Source: Butyriboletus loyo | Taxonomy: Eukaryota; Basidiomycota; Agaricomycetes; Boletales; Boletaceae | Assembly (NCBI GenBank): GCA_038093515.1 | Contig: JBBPSI010000130.1 | Span: 1 to 64,000, forward strand | Length of the DNA stretch: 64,000 nt | Reading direction: 5' to 3' | Part shown: piece by piece, positions 30,701-41,719 of the stretch | Numbering within the stretch: position 1 is the first letter of the stretch | Layout: every line of letters begins with the position of its first letter | Notes under the pieces: generated by a model | Told to the model about the DNA's origin: nothing | The model's database searches: none | What the model saw: the letters and a program-made list of their open reading frames with translations, nothing else | Position numbers and translations under genes: made by a program

Positions 30701-33434
30701 ATGTCTGGTTTGCATACTACTCCCACGGAGGCTCTTCTGCAGGTTGCCAAGCAGCACCCATTCAGGGTTGCGGTCAGGAATGGAGAGGCTGAATGGTCAT
30801 ACGCCGCCCTCTGGGCTCGTATCAGGCAGATCGCTGACAAAATTGCTGACCTTGGTGATACCGGGAATTCAATCGGCCTTCACATGGGGTGAGTTTGGTG
30901 GTCGTTCCTGAAAAACAGTGAATTGATCTTTTGTCTCAGCCTCGAAATTGACTACGTTGCTGCGGCTCACGCAATCTGGCTTTCTGGCCGCACCGTTGTC
31001 TTTCTTTCCTCAAAGTGGACACCTGAGGTCCTCCAGGTTGTCCTTGAGCGTACAGATGTGCACATCATCCTGTTTGGTTCTTCGGAACCACCGGTGATGT
31101 CGGGGGTTCGTACTGTTTCGACTCTCAGCCTCGTCGAGTTTCAACAGCCTCCGAGCCATGTGGTCCCTCCTTCGCCCTCGGAGGCGGTCGAAGTAGTTCC
31201 CTTGATTTGTTCTATCACCCCCACCAGTGGAAGCACTGGGGTGCCCAAGAGCATTGTTTATCCCATGCGCAGGACTTTGGAAGTACTTTCAGAGGAGTCC
31301 TCTACTCTCCTCCAGCCCATGGACGGCCAATGGCTTCGCGGTGGAACGGTTAGTTGTTTTCAACGTTGACTAAATTGGAATGCTGACGCAACATGCGAAA
31401 TAGACGTTCTTGCGTCCACTTTTCGAGATTCGTCGTTTCATGTTCAACCAGACAACGTTGTACCTTGATTCGTCTACTTCTGTGGCAGATCAATGCACTG
31501 CCCTGTACAAGGAACTTGAATCGATATGCAACTCTCAGTTACTTCGAGTTCACTTTACACCAAGTGTCTTCCGTGCTTTCGCTGACTTTGCTCAAATGCG
31601 GTCTAGTGGATCTCAGCTGCCGAACGGTTTCAAGCGTGTCTACTGGATGGTCATTGGTGGCGAATCTCTCAGTATTCGCGACCTCGAGTTGGCACGTACC
31701 ACTTTTCCAAGTGCGACGATTGCGTGCAACTATGCTGTGAGTTCTTTCGCAAGACCGATCCTCGAAAAGTTCTCATTATCCATCTAGTGCTCCGAGGTTG
31801 GTTTTGCGGGAATCTCACAGATGTTCGTTCGTCCCACCGATCCTATGCCGTCTGTGATTTCTTTCGGGGCCACACAAGGCTGTACAGACCTCATCCTCCT
31901 GGACCAGTCACTTTCTGTCATCCCAAAGACAGAAGATGGCGCTACTGGTATCGTAGCATTCATTACGCCCCAGAGCGCAACCCACTACTTGGCCAACGAA
32001 GAAGCATCTCGTCATATGTTCCGCCCATGGAATGGCGAGGATATGCTTCTCTACACGGACGACATTGGTTGTATGCAGGCCGACGGCACCATCGCTATCC
32101 GCGGTCGTAGTTCGCGCAACGTCAAGATCAACGGCTTGTTCATTGATCTGGATTACGTCGAGCGCGCACTGGCTCCTGCCTTCGCTGACAAGTCGCTCAA
32201 GGTCACTGGTTTCAAGCTCGTGAAGTCATGTACGACTGAGAAGATCGTTCTCTTTGCCGGCACTGAGACTACCGACACCTTGTACATCCTCAAACATGCT
32301 CGTGACTGCCTGCGTGTTTCCCACAAGGATGATCTTGCGATGGTCATTAGTTCCGTGCGCTGTATTGCCGAGATGCCGTTCAACGCATCATACAAGATAG
32401 ACCTTGCCATGCTGCAGAAGATGGCTGATTCCACGGAGTCTCTTTCGTCTGACCTATCTGCCGAGGTTCCTGCGGTCGTTTCTTCTGCCTCTAAGGTTGT
32501 TGCCCTTTCCAAGGAAATTGCAGCCGAGATTGCGAAACTGTCCAAGTCTTCGGAGATTCCTCCGACGGACATGCCACTCCTTTATTCAGGTCTCAATTCC
32601 ATCACCGCAGTTCGCCTCTACATGTGGTTGCAATCCGAGCACGAGTATGCAGAGGAGATGACACATTTGTTTGAGGAGGAAGTCACGGCCCAAGTCCTTG
32701 CTACCGAGATCTTGAGGGAAGAGATCGACGAGTCGGATGTTGATCTCCTTGCCGAAGAAATTGCCGCCGAGATCACGAAGTTGTCCAAGTCACCTGAGGC
32801 CGTCCCGAAGGATATCCCTCTCCTCTATTCAGGGCTCAACTCCATTACGTTAGTCCGCCTTTACATGTGGTTACAGTCCGAACACGCGTACGAGGAGGAG
32901 ATGACGCATCTGTTCGACGAAGAAGTTACAGCCCAGGTCCTTGCAATGGAGATTCTGGGCCACGACAATGACGGGGAAGGGCAGGTGGATGATGGCAATA
33001 CGGACTCTAGCCCAGATCCCGTCGTCGAGGGTGGCGCTTCCGAGGTTCATGTCCTCGAGGAGGATCCAGAATTCACTGCCGAAGATCGTATTTCTGTGGA
33101 CGCCGTTCCTGAACTCCACATTCAAGTCTCAGATGAATCAACTCACGACTCCACAGTTGAGGCGCCATATAATGAAACACGCGATGACGAGGACGCCGCA
33201 TACAAAATCGTTACCATCCACGAGAGCGATTCAGATCGTGAAGTCGATGAGGCGAAAATCGAGATCGGATCCGAGATCCTCGTGTCGTACTTCCAGCCAA
33301 AGAGTCCGTTTCTCGATCTAAAGTCACCTTCGTGGCGTGACTTTCCTTCGTCTCTCGATGATCTTCCCGAGTCTCCTGCACTGCGCCATTCCCCATTCTC
33401 GTTCATGTTTTCGTCATGGATCACATTGGTGTAG
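30701..33434 (+). CDS. NRPS-like enzyme: adenylation domain, two carriers, acidic tail
   Basis: Four exons (30701-30888, 30940-31348, 31404-31736, 31788-33434), in phase, 858 residues. Residues about 1-550 are an adenylation domain: phosphate loop PTSGSTGVPKSIV (near 156), NYACSEVG (A5 position), YTDDIGCM (A7), GRSSRNVKINGLFID (A8) and NASYKID with the A10 lysine. Two carrier domains follow, each with YSGLNSIT; the phosphopantetheine serines are residues 581 and 662. The carriers differ at only 11 of 67 positions and are exactly 81 codons apart. After them comes an acidic, probably disordered tail of about 170 residues instead of a condensation, reductase or thioesterase domain. It could activate an amino or aryl acid and tether it, with release by a separate enzyme; the substrate is unknown. 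No tailoring genes are clustered beside it. Confidence 0.85.
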
Positions 33435-33689
33435 GGCCAGGCAACGAGGTGGCCGTGGGTAGTTGTTGGGCGCGTTCATTTTGCCAGGTCTCTGACGTAC
33501 ACCACGTCACGAGATAGCGTTGATTATCAGACTATAGTATATATATTCACAGGACAGTCGCTCATACCGTATATCTCGTATTTGATGGACTTTAATACTA
33601 TGTAACTAGAATCGGACCAAAGGTAACACACAAACCAGTCATGTAAATAGTACAGGAACTAGCGTATCTTTTTATGAACAAATCATTAT

Positions 33690-33965
33690 CCTTAAAACTC
33701 GTAAGGATCAACCCTTCTAAGACGCATTTCGGTCGCGGACGGATCCACTCCGAGTCGTCCGGTCCAGGCTCGATATTATTCCACGTCTTCTCTGCCAGAC
33801 TTTCCGTGATCATGGTTCGGAAGTCGAAACTAGTCTGTATCTCAGGGTGGCGACTTGAGGAAAACCGATAGGCCACGTAGACAAGTAACACAGACCGTTC
33901 GTCAGTCAGTCATGATGCGAAAACATGAGGTCCACCGGCCGCACGACAAGACGCACCTGCGTCCC
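33690..33965 (-). pseudogene. Relic of the orphan-family gene's last intron and exon
   Basis: Read on the minus strand it follows 7895-8205 of the gene at 6207. It keeps the donor-like ggtgcgtct, the intron stretch CCTCATGTTTTCGCATCATG, then SFDFRTMITESLAEKTW and EWIRPRPKC, parallel to the parent's SFDLRAMIMESLAEEMW and DWIRPQPKC. The upstream exons are missing and the frame is broken. Because the intron is kept, it arose by DNA duplication rather than retroposition. Confidence 0.8.
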
Positions 33966-34918
33966 GGAAATAGCGCGGGGGTGGGTCGCCAGGACGGGCC
34001 CGTATAATACTACCCTACGTTTCTAATCTACCGTTACGAGTAGCCCAGTACCTACCTCGGTTGCATACCAAGCCTCGAGGCAGGACGGGTCACCGTCACG
34101 AATGCGGGGGGCATGCGATGGCGGTGGGGTGGGGCCGATGGGAGCGCGCACCGCTTTGTAAATTTCTCGAGATAAAGTCACTACGGCCCGTCAGCCGTTT
34201 GCGCTCCCTCCCCTCTGCAAGTCAGGACGCGCTCCCAGGGATTGGACTTGATGGGGATTTATGGTAAAGTCCATATGGCTTTGTCGACCATGTACCTTGA
34301 TCACGGTCGTGTCAAAAAGTTGTAGTGCGTTTGAAACGTATCATGATGTCGCGCCCCCCACGGTAATGAATTAATGACGGTCAGAATGTGCCTTGCACTA
34401 GTATAATTCCTGCTAGCGCGGGGTGGGCAGATCGCACCAGACGCGAAAAATAATGCGAAAACAAGAGGCTTGTTTCAGCGGAGTCAGAGATTTCGTGGAG
34501 AGGAGATTGAATTTTGTCATCGAGTCCGGGACTATGCCAAGTTTCGCGAATCTTCTCTCTACGCAACGTACTAGTGTAACGATCATTGTCCTATTTTGCA
34601 TTATACCTGACATTTACGTCAAGGACACGACGAATTGAGCGGTCCTCCAGGGCCGACACTCGAGGAATGCACTCAAACTCGCGACTACTGTACGAATCGA
34701 AACCGAGGACTATGCAATGGCAGAAGCAGGAGACGAGGCGAAAAATTAAGTGCCAGTCTTCTCTCGACCGTATGCTCCTTACTGAGGAAGTCGAACCTTG
34801 ACTTGGTAGTGACGAAGTGCTTGACTGAGGTATCCGTACATTCTCTCCAGCCTTTCAACACGTAGGGTGAACAACTAGGTCAAAACAGGGAACCGGCGTC
34901 AGCGGACATGCTCTATGC

Positions 34919-36506
34919 TCAAGAATCCAATGTCTTCACCAGCGATGTGGGGTCTTCTGCATGGTGAAGGGAGTGCTCCAGTTTCCACATGTCCGCCGTG
35001 ATCTAAGACATACATCGCCGGTAGGTTATGCTGCACAATTCTTCAAAGCAAGAGTTCTGAGGACGCACCGCGGCCCACACGTTCACAAAGATCCCTAGCT
35101 TCGCGGTCACTTCTTGGACGAGTGGCCTCGAGTCATGAAGGGTAGTTTCTAGTTTCACCATTTGACCGAGGCAAGCCGCTTCCAAGTCGTATTCAGCCTT
35201 GATCGCTTCGTGTTGTGTGACCGCCGCTTGATTAACCAGCCTAGGTGAGTGATTTTATGACGCATGTAATTAAGAGAACATACAATTGCGCCGCCTCCAT
35301 GCTTCGAGCAATTGAGGTCCAGAACGATAGAGATTCATACATTCGATACCTACGACCTGAGGGAGATAAGTTGGCTATTGTTCCGGGTGCATCGACTCAC
35401 TCACCACACCGCCGACGAACGTCGCCCACAAAGTAGGGACTACGAACGCAAGCAAAAGCGCGATACCAGCGACAGCAACATCTCCGGCGAATTTCAATCC
35501 CAATTCCTTCACCTGTCCATCAAGTCAGGACATACTGGTAGCACATTATAAGTAGGTCACACTTCTCGGCTGACGCTGATAAACCAGGGAGGTGAGACTT
35601 TGGAAGATCATGAAGCGCACGACTTACACATCCATGGCATTTCTTGCATCCTGGAATCCAATTTCCAGTCCACCGACCTTGATAGTTTGCTCGCCGATCC
35701 AGAGGCCTTCGACGACTCGAGAGAACTCGGCGATATACGTATCCAGAATTCCACCAAAGTCAAGAACTACAAACAGATCTATGAACGAGAAAGACCTCGA
35801 CAAGATCTACAGACATCCTACATTCTTGGCATAGGTTTTGGGATGGTTGCGATGTGTCTTGAAGTACCTGGCCAGATGAGGACGGGAAAATGACTTGATA
35901 TCAGAATTTACCTGGATTTGTTCTCGAATTATTTCTTGTTTTTCTGACCGGGTCCTCTCCCGATCCCTCAACGAAGGCAAGACCAATTCACGAAAATCTA
36001 GGAACACTTGATAACCTAGGCTGTTGCGTATCACGAACTGTAAGTCGTACCGTCGACGGTGCCTTGTGCTTTCCCAGCAAACTCCCTGGAGCGCCAGAGG
36101 AGGCGTTTATATGTCTATATTTCTGGTAAGTTCCCCTTGCTGTTCATGAGAAGAGGCCTACCCGATGATGATCACTCCACTGAGCCTCCAAGGTACGACA
36201 AGTGTCATCAAGGTCAGCGCGCTTGTTCTGCTCTTTTGAAACATCGGATAGTCTTCTTCCGATGTCGTTGAAAGCTTCGTCTATAGTGAGAGTCGCCGTA
36301 CACAGCTTCTCGATCTCAAGACAAAGTGCCTCTTCGGTTGGAAGGTCACCAGCAACGCCGGTCAGGTCCTGAAGGGCCCCTCGAAGATTGTCGTTCGGTG
36401 TGAATGTCGTCTGGGCTGCGGTCTGCCTGAGGTTTTGACAAGGCTCAGCCGGTGTAAATTGGTAATTGGTTCTCTCTGGTCGATACGGGATGTATGAAGC
36501 AGCCAT
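34919..36506 (-). CDS. Uncharacterised protein, helical with one membrane segment
   Basis: ATG 36506 opens MAASYIPYRPERTNYQF, a disordered N-terminus; the first exon runs to about 36162 and is largely helical (EALCLEIEKLCTATLTIDEA, DDTCRTLEAQWSDHH). Further exons, joined in phase by eye, carry DFRELVLPSLRDRERTRSEK, DTYIAEFSRVVEGLWIGEQ, then one strong hydrophobic span (GDVAVAGIALLLAFVVP), LVQEVTAKLGIFVNVWAA and the last exon TADMWKLEHSLHH to the stop at 34919. Long helices around one central hydrophobic segment recall alpha-helical pore-forming proteins of the ClyA/HBL type, but no diagnostic motif supports that, so it is only a shape resemblance. Intron-exon structure is approximate (at least eight exons). 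Divergent from the gene at 37359. Confidence 0.5.
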
Positions 36507-37358
36507 AGAGTTGATAGGGTGTGTTGCAAGATGTCTGAATGCTGGGGGGTTCACTCCATTGGCTTGCTAGCGATGGGCATTAAATCCATCGACGCATGCT
36601 CAAGTGTGACGTGATGCAGCGAGGCTGGCAGAAGGTTTCGAGGGTTGTGAATATGTGAGGAATGCCGTGACCACGAAACTCGATTTCAGAAATCACATCA
36701 TTTTCTATAACATTCCCGTAGGGCGTTAACGTTCAACAGCCAGGTCCATGAACGATTCCTGTGATACCCACTAGACCACATTCAGAGCATGAGCATGGGC
36801 GGTTATAGACAGATATAGCGCAGAAGAAGGTGAGTCACAGTGGTTCTCGGAGCTGAACGTGAACCTTGAGTGTCACGGTGGACGGATATGATACTCTGTG
36901 AAATGCAGACTTGCTGAGGTTCGTCGTGCATCATCTTTCAATCCAATCTCACACGTATAAGGGGTCGACCGAGTTCGTCCCGTTTCGGTCGCTTTCTTAT
37001 TTTGCGCGGCGTCCAAGTCCAACCCTCTCGCCTTGGAAACTTGCAGCACGGACATTACATAGACGCCTTATCACAGCGATTAACTTATGTTCTTTCGAAT
37101 CACAGGGCGGTCTCCAGAAAGCCTCAAGGCATCAACGTCAGTCTAGTTTCCATTTCACGCTATCTGGTCACATACATAGAAGAGTTACATCATGAAGGCG
37201 TGCACCAAGCATTCCAAACGTCACATTAGATCGATACGCCCAACATTTCGAAACGCATTATCTCGAACATGTTGATCAACAGGCGGTTGCAGGGCGGCTT
37301 CCATATTTCTTGTAAAATCTCCTCCTTTTCTCAATGACATAAATCGTCTTCCCGTTCA
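36507..37358. other. Shared upstream region of a divergent gene pair
   Basis: 852 bp between two divergently transcribed starts. No clear TATA box was picked out, and no other ORF is credible. Confidence 0.4.
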
Positions 37359-39034
37359 ATGACCCTCGACCCCGCCTTCATGTCTGATGAGAGCCCTCCT
37401 CCGTATTCTGCTGTTGCAGCAACCCCGCTGGTGCAGTACGTTCCCGCTCCCAAATATCACATATCTGCCATTACTCACCTAAGACAGGCCACCTTATCCC
37501 CCCGACGCATCATTACCGTTCAGTCATTCTGACCGCCTCGCTGCCATTATTATGGGGCTCGTCTCTGAGGGCAAAATACTCGATTCGCGTTTCAAAGATA
37601 TTTGCGATGTTGCATCCGCGGGTGCCGGGTTCGAATATCAGGAAACTGCACTCAGGGTATGCCAGGTTCGTCCCTTTGAGCGCTCCACTGTATCTCGCTG
37701 TTCGAAATAGATACCATGTACAGAGGTTCGAGACATTGGTTTGGGAGTCGAGGAACATCGCAGGCATTGCGCTTGTGGCCGTAAAAGGTGGTTTCCTTTT
37801 CCTTGAGAGCACGGTTCGAGTAAATGATCGATACCCGACGTCCCGGAATGTAGATTTCAACGAAATCGTTCTCGATTTCCTGTCCGAACCAGGCGTGGCG
37901 GTACAGGACAGGCTCAAGGAACTGGCCAATACATCTAAAGTAAGCTTTTCGTTCATGACTCCACTGAGACAGGTATGATGATGACATCATGGTACTTACT
38001 TTTTATTCAAGTTGCTGGAACGAGAAAGGGATTCAGCCAAAAATCAAAATTCTTCCTTCGATGGCCTAATCAAAGAGTTAGAGGATTTCCATCGGATGAT
38101 CTACTCAGAATCGGTTACTCCAATCCTCAAAAGGCGGAGGCAGAGTTACTCGGGGGATAGAGGACACAGAGGTACGCAGCCGTTACGGTACGACACAATT
38201 TCGCTCCTCCTCGATAGCAACACCGAATGAGATGGTTGTTCCAGTAACTCGAGGCCTGTGAGTCATGGTCAATTATGCAAAGCGATTCTGACAACCAAAT
38301 TAATTTTTTAGCCCTTTGTCGTACCACGTTGTGAGCCCCTGAACTGTCTCTCGACCGTCACCGCATCCTTCGGCGCGATTTCCCGGACCTGCATGTAAGA
38401 GAAGAGAATTTTGCAACCCAGTCTCTGGCCTACCTGACACGCCTCGCTCTACGTGCTAGGGATTATACCTTGCAGTTTGAGCGCATCGCAGAAAAAGTAG
38501 TGTTTCCCTCGCTCGTCAGTTCCCCGCCCAAAGTGCAGGAAACGAGCTCCGCGACGCCGAACCCCCCACAGCGCAAGCGTCTCTGCGCTCCCATCGAACT
38601 CGCGGAATTGGCGGGCCTCCCCGGCATCGTGGGCACACTCGTGCGCGATCTTGGCGCGTTTGCGAGTCGCGTCGATGTTTTCAACACCATCCTTACAGAG
38701 GTGCGGTCTAAGTTCCCTATCCTGCTTTGGTACACTCACCGATCGTATTGACGAATTGGTTGGACATCTGATGCACTGATGCAGCTGGCGAGAGAGCAAG
38801 ACATCGTCGTTGTGTTTTTGAAAGACGGGCAGTCTGTTGCCAATCAGGTGGGTCTTTTTTTCTCTCTACGTGGACGCATCGTACGGAGAGGGTTTTCCTG
38901 ATGAACCTTTTTTCTCCGGGGGTTGCGGGTGTGTGGATTTACAGGCGTATAGATCCGAGATTCATCGTTTACGGAGACATCTTCCACGCGTATGTAATGC
39001 GCTGGATGCTTACAGCAAAGGAAGAGTATCTTGA
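37359..39034 (+). CDS. Uncharacterised multi-exon protein with PY motifs
   Basis: ATG 37359; the first exon ends after AATPLV with donor gtacgt and joins in phase to PPYPPDASLPFSHS. The N-terminus therefore holds two PPxY-type motifs (PPPYS and PPYPP), known ligands of WW domains of Rsp5/NEDD4 ligases. Later exons, in phase by eye, encode ILDSRFKDICDVASAGAG, RFETLVWESRNIAGIALV, DFNEIVLDFLSEPGVAVQ, a charged helix (KLLERERDSAKNQNSS) and DDLAREQDIVVVFLKDG-like sequence before the final exon ending CNALDAYSKGRVS at 39034. No membrane span or known domain. The middle part (38160-38400) is not resolved. It is mostly helical and could interact with its divergent neighbour, but that is speculation. 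Confidence 0.45.
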
Positions 39035-40536
39035 AACCACTGCCGGCGGTCTGTTCCAGTTTGTGGAGACGTTTGCCAGACATACGGTATCGATTGAGTG
39101 GTTGAACTCTCATTTTCGTGATGTTTCTGCGGGAAACCGTAAGTACGCGTCGGGACGGGTAGTGTCGGAAAACATAACAAAGCAAGCATGCTGGCTATCA
39201 ACATGGATTTACACTTTTTTTTACGATTTCACTCGCTCGTGTTATCCATCATACGTGTATGTCTTACGAGGAGCCCACCGTGTCCGGCTTGAGAGCCAGA
39301 ATGGTCAGACATTCCAAGCCGAGAATCTCAATGGTGCTCGAAACGGGGTAGGAGAGAGGTGCCCCGGGGATTGTTCAGATAGCGAGGTTTGTCGGGGTGG
39401 CCGTCAGGTGTGGGTCAATAGCGTTCCTGTGTCTCGAAATCCCTTGCTTGAGGGCACCCAATTCTTGAAACGCAGAAACAGGTCAAATGACGAGGGAAAA
39501 AAAAGGAGGAAGAACAAAAAATCGAGTGAACTCAGTTTGGTGTATGAGAGGATTCCGAATTGGTTCCGAAGGTAATCCGTACCGAGTCGCGCGGCCAGTC
39601 GCTGGCAAAACATACACCGCCAGTCAATTAACGGCTTACGTTTCCTGCAAGTTTTCCATCCTACTTTACTTTAAAAACTGAGCAATATGCAAGGATTCCC
39701 ACCACATACATTAGACTTTACTCACTCACTCGTCTGCACTTGACACGCGGTTGCCTGCACTCTGCTGCAGCAACTCGTCCTCGTCTACCATTCCACCGGC
39801 CTCCACTTCTCCCTCACGGACTGTGTCACCGTAAGCCACAGTCTACCCCTTTTTTTCTGCTTCACCTCTCCAACTGTATGCGTTGCAATCAACGATCCCG
39901 CCAACGTTTGCGCTTGCCTGGTTTGGGTCGATGAGGTAAGCACCTCAACAGGCGTCTGTCGCAGCCCCGAACTATCTTGGTAGTACCTACGATCCCGACG
40001 CCCGCACGGAAGGTATACTAATGCCATCTACGCCACAGCCGTCAACCCTCACAAATATGTGTTGAGACATGCCGCAAGGCTGGGTTGAACAGGAACATGT
40101 TACATGGAAGCACCACCGCCAGGGAAATGCACACCTTGCTATGCCCTGAGTCTTACCCCTCGTTTTATTCCAGTGGGACTCCCTTCTTCTCGATGAGCTC
40201 AATACCTACGAGATTGACTACAGTGACGCGTTGGCACCAGTTCCACAGGACGCCAACGACCATTTGATGGCGGAGGCGACACTCGTCCAACCAATCTCAA
40301 CTAAGGAACTGAGCCCGATCCACGCATCTGTCGCTACTGACATGCAAGGGCTGAGAATCGGGATGGAGTCGCTGACCGGTGCTCTTCATGTGCTCTATAC
40401 CATCGTTATCACCGATAACACCGTGACTTGGCATACGACCACCACTCACCCTTCCCCGAGCTCAACCCCACCGACAATCATAATATCGCCTTGAAGCGTT
40501 GCCCCCCGGATCCACCACCACCGATTTCAGCGGGTC
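39035..40536. other. Mostly non-coding, possible gene fragments
   Basis: The plus strand at about 39770-39930 and 40183-40495 has open stretches that could be exons (LVLVYHSTGLHFSLTDCV; WDSLLLDELNTYEIDYSDA) with splice-like edges, but no start, domain or consistent joining. They may belong to the duplicated unit that ends in the P450-like relic. Confidence 0.3.
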
Positions 40537-40895
40537 ACGAGAGCGTTATCGGACTTGTACAACGATAGGCGAGGGAGCAGCACCCTCCCTCCCGACATCC
40601 AGAGCATCCTGTATCGGTGGCTTCCACGCGAACGATTCCCATATTCTTTGGACCGTGTTCTTCCCGCATACGAAGCGCTCTAGCGCATCATCGCCACAAT
40701 CGTAGTGACCTGCGAGGAGGATGAAACGAAAGTCTGGCGTTGGGTGATGTTGGGCTTTCCGCGAGATCGCCTGTACAGAGCATCCCTCGGGAGCAATGGC
40801 AAATGTGTCTCGGCCTGAGCGCGTCATGAATGACGTTGTTGACAGTCTTATACCCATCGCGGTCGCAGCAAGTGGCCACCTCAAACTGGCCATTG
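40537..40895 (+). pseudogene. Decayed copy of the P450-like segment at 51 kb
   Basis: Closely matches 51011-51375, with long identical blocks. It has an in-frame TAG where the 51-kb copy has TGG (GCGCTCTAGCGC, near 40680), a 9-bp deletion after the residues WVMLGF (parent FRDNPRDR), and a small rearrangement after GTGTCTCGG. Both flanking halves of the parent gene are missing. Confidence 0.8.
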
Positions 40896-41191
40896 AGCTG
40901 CTCTAGCTAAGAGACGAGCACACATGCACATCCAGATCCGAAGAGAATGAATTGTGTAGCAGTGTAGTATCACACTGCAACAAGCTACAGTATGTAGAAA
41001 CGAATGGTGTTCTTCCCAATGAACCCCGGCTGAAGGTAACAATACAACATCTCCTTTGAAAGCGTACATCAAGTTTCAGAATTTGTCACGCAAGTAAAAC
41101 GTCCCTTGTCCTGTGTCATCAATGGTTAATGAGCGTCATACAGGTCAGAGAACGAACTGCCGGACTCGGACCTATTCGCTGTTGATTTGAT
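40896..41191. other. Intergenic
   Basis: About 300 bp between the P450-like relic and the cerato-platanin stop codon. Nothing coding seen. Confidence 0.4.
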
Positions 41192-41623
41192 TTACAACCC
41201 GCAGGCAGACGCGCCAACTTGAACCGCCGTAACTTCGACTCTACCAAGTTCTACCGCCAACCCGCCCGTGAGGTAGTTCATTGCCTCCTCTGACAGATTA
41301 ATCTCATTGTGAGCAACGTCGACCGCCAATACGTTGATGGTCGTGCTGTTGGCATAGGTGACCTCGTAACACGTGCCGCATGCGGGCGAGTTCCAATCGG
41401 TCACGGTGTACACGCCTCCGACATTGGGGAAGTTGGGGAGGGATCTGAGGGTGGTGTAGCCTTTGGTCAGGAGACCGTTGACGCCGTCGGAGCAGGCGAC
41501 GGTCGAGAGCGAGAGGGATCCATCGTCGTATGTCGTGTCGTACGTGAGACTCTCTTTCGCCCGTGCAAAGGCGGGGAGAGCGAACGCGAGGGCGGTGGCG
41601 GCGACGAGGGAGACGAACTTCAT
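41192..41623 (-). CDS. Cerato-platanin family secreted protein
   Basis: Intronless, 143 residues. Signal peptide MKFVSLVAATALAFALPAF, mature part near KESLTYDTTYDDGS. The family pattern is complete: LSTVACSDG, a PNFPNVGG loop, SPACGTCYEVTYA, INVLAVDVAH, the AMNYLTGG helix and the C-terminal ASACGL, with the four cysteines that form two disulfides. These small apoplastic or cell-wall proteins bind chitin oligomers, self-assemble at interfaces and can elicit plant defence; they resemble expansins in fold but lack hydrolase activity. The TATA box 89 bp upstream and absence of introns suggest a strongly expressed gene. Start is unambiguous. Confidence 0.95.
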   Translation of the reverse strand: MKFVSLVAATALAFALPAFARAKESLTYDTTYDDGSLSLSTVACSDGVNGLLTKGYTTLRSLPNFPNVGGVYTVTDWNSPACGTCYEVTYANSTTINVLAVDVAHNEINLSEEAMNYLTGGLAVELGRVEVTAVQVGASACGL

Positions 41624-41711
41624 GGTGGTGGTATGTAGATGGTAAGTTGGAATAAGACAGAAGAGTCGGGGCGAACGGGCTAAGGGAATACAGACCGCAT
41701 CGCAGGTCGTC

Positions 41712-41719
41712 CATTTATA
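41712..41719 (-). promoter_or_regulatory. TATA box of the cerato-platanin gene
   Basis: Minus-strand TATAAATG, 89 bp before the start codon. Confidence 0.55.
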
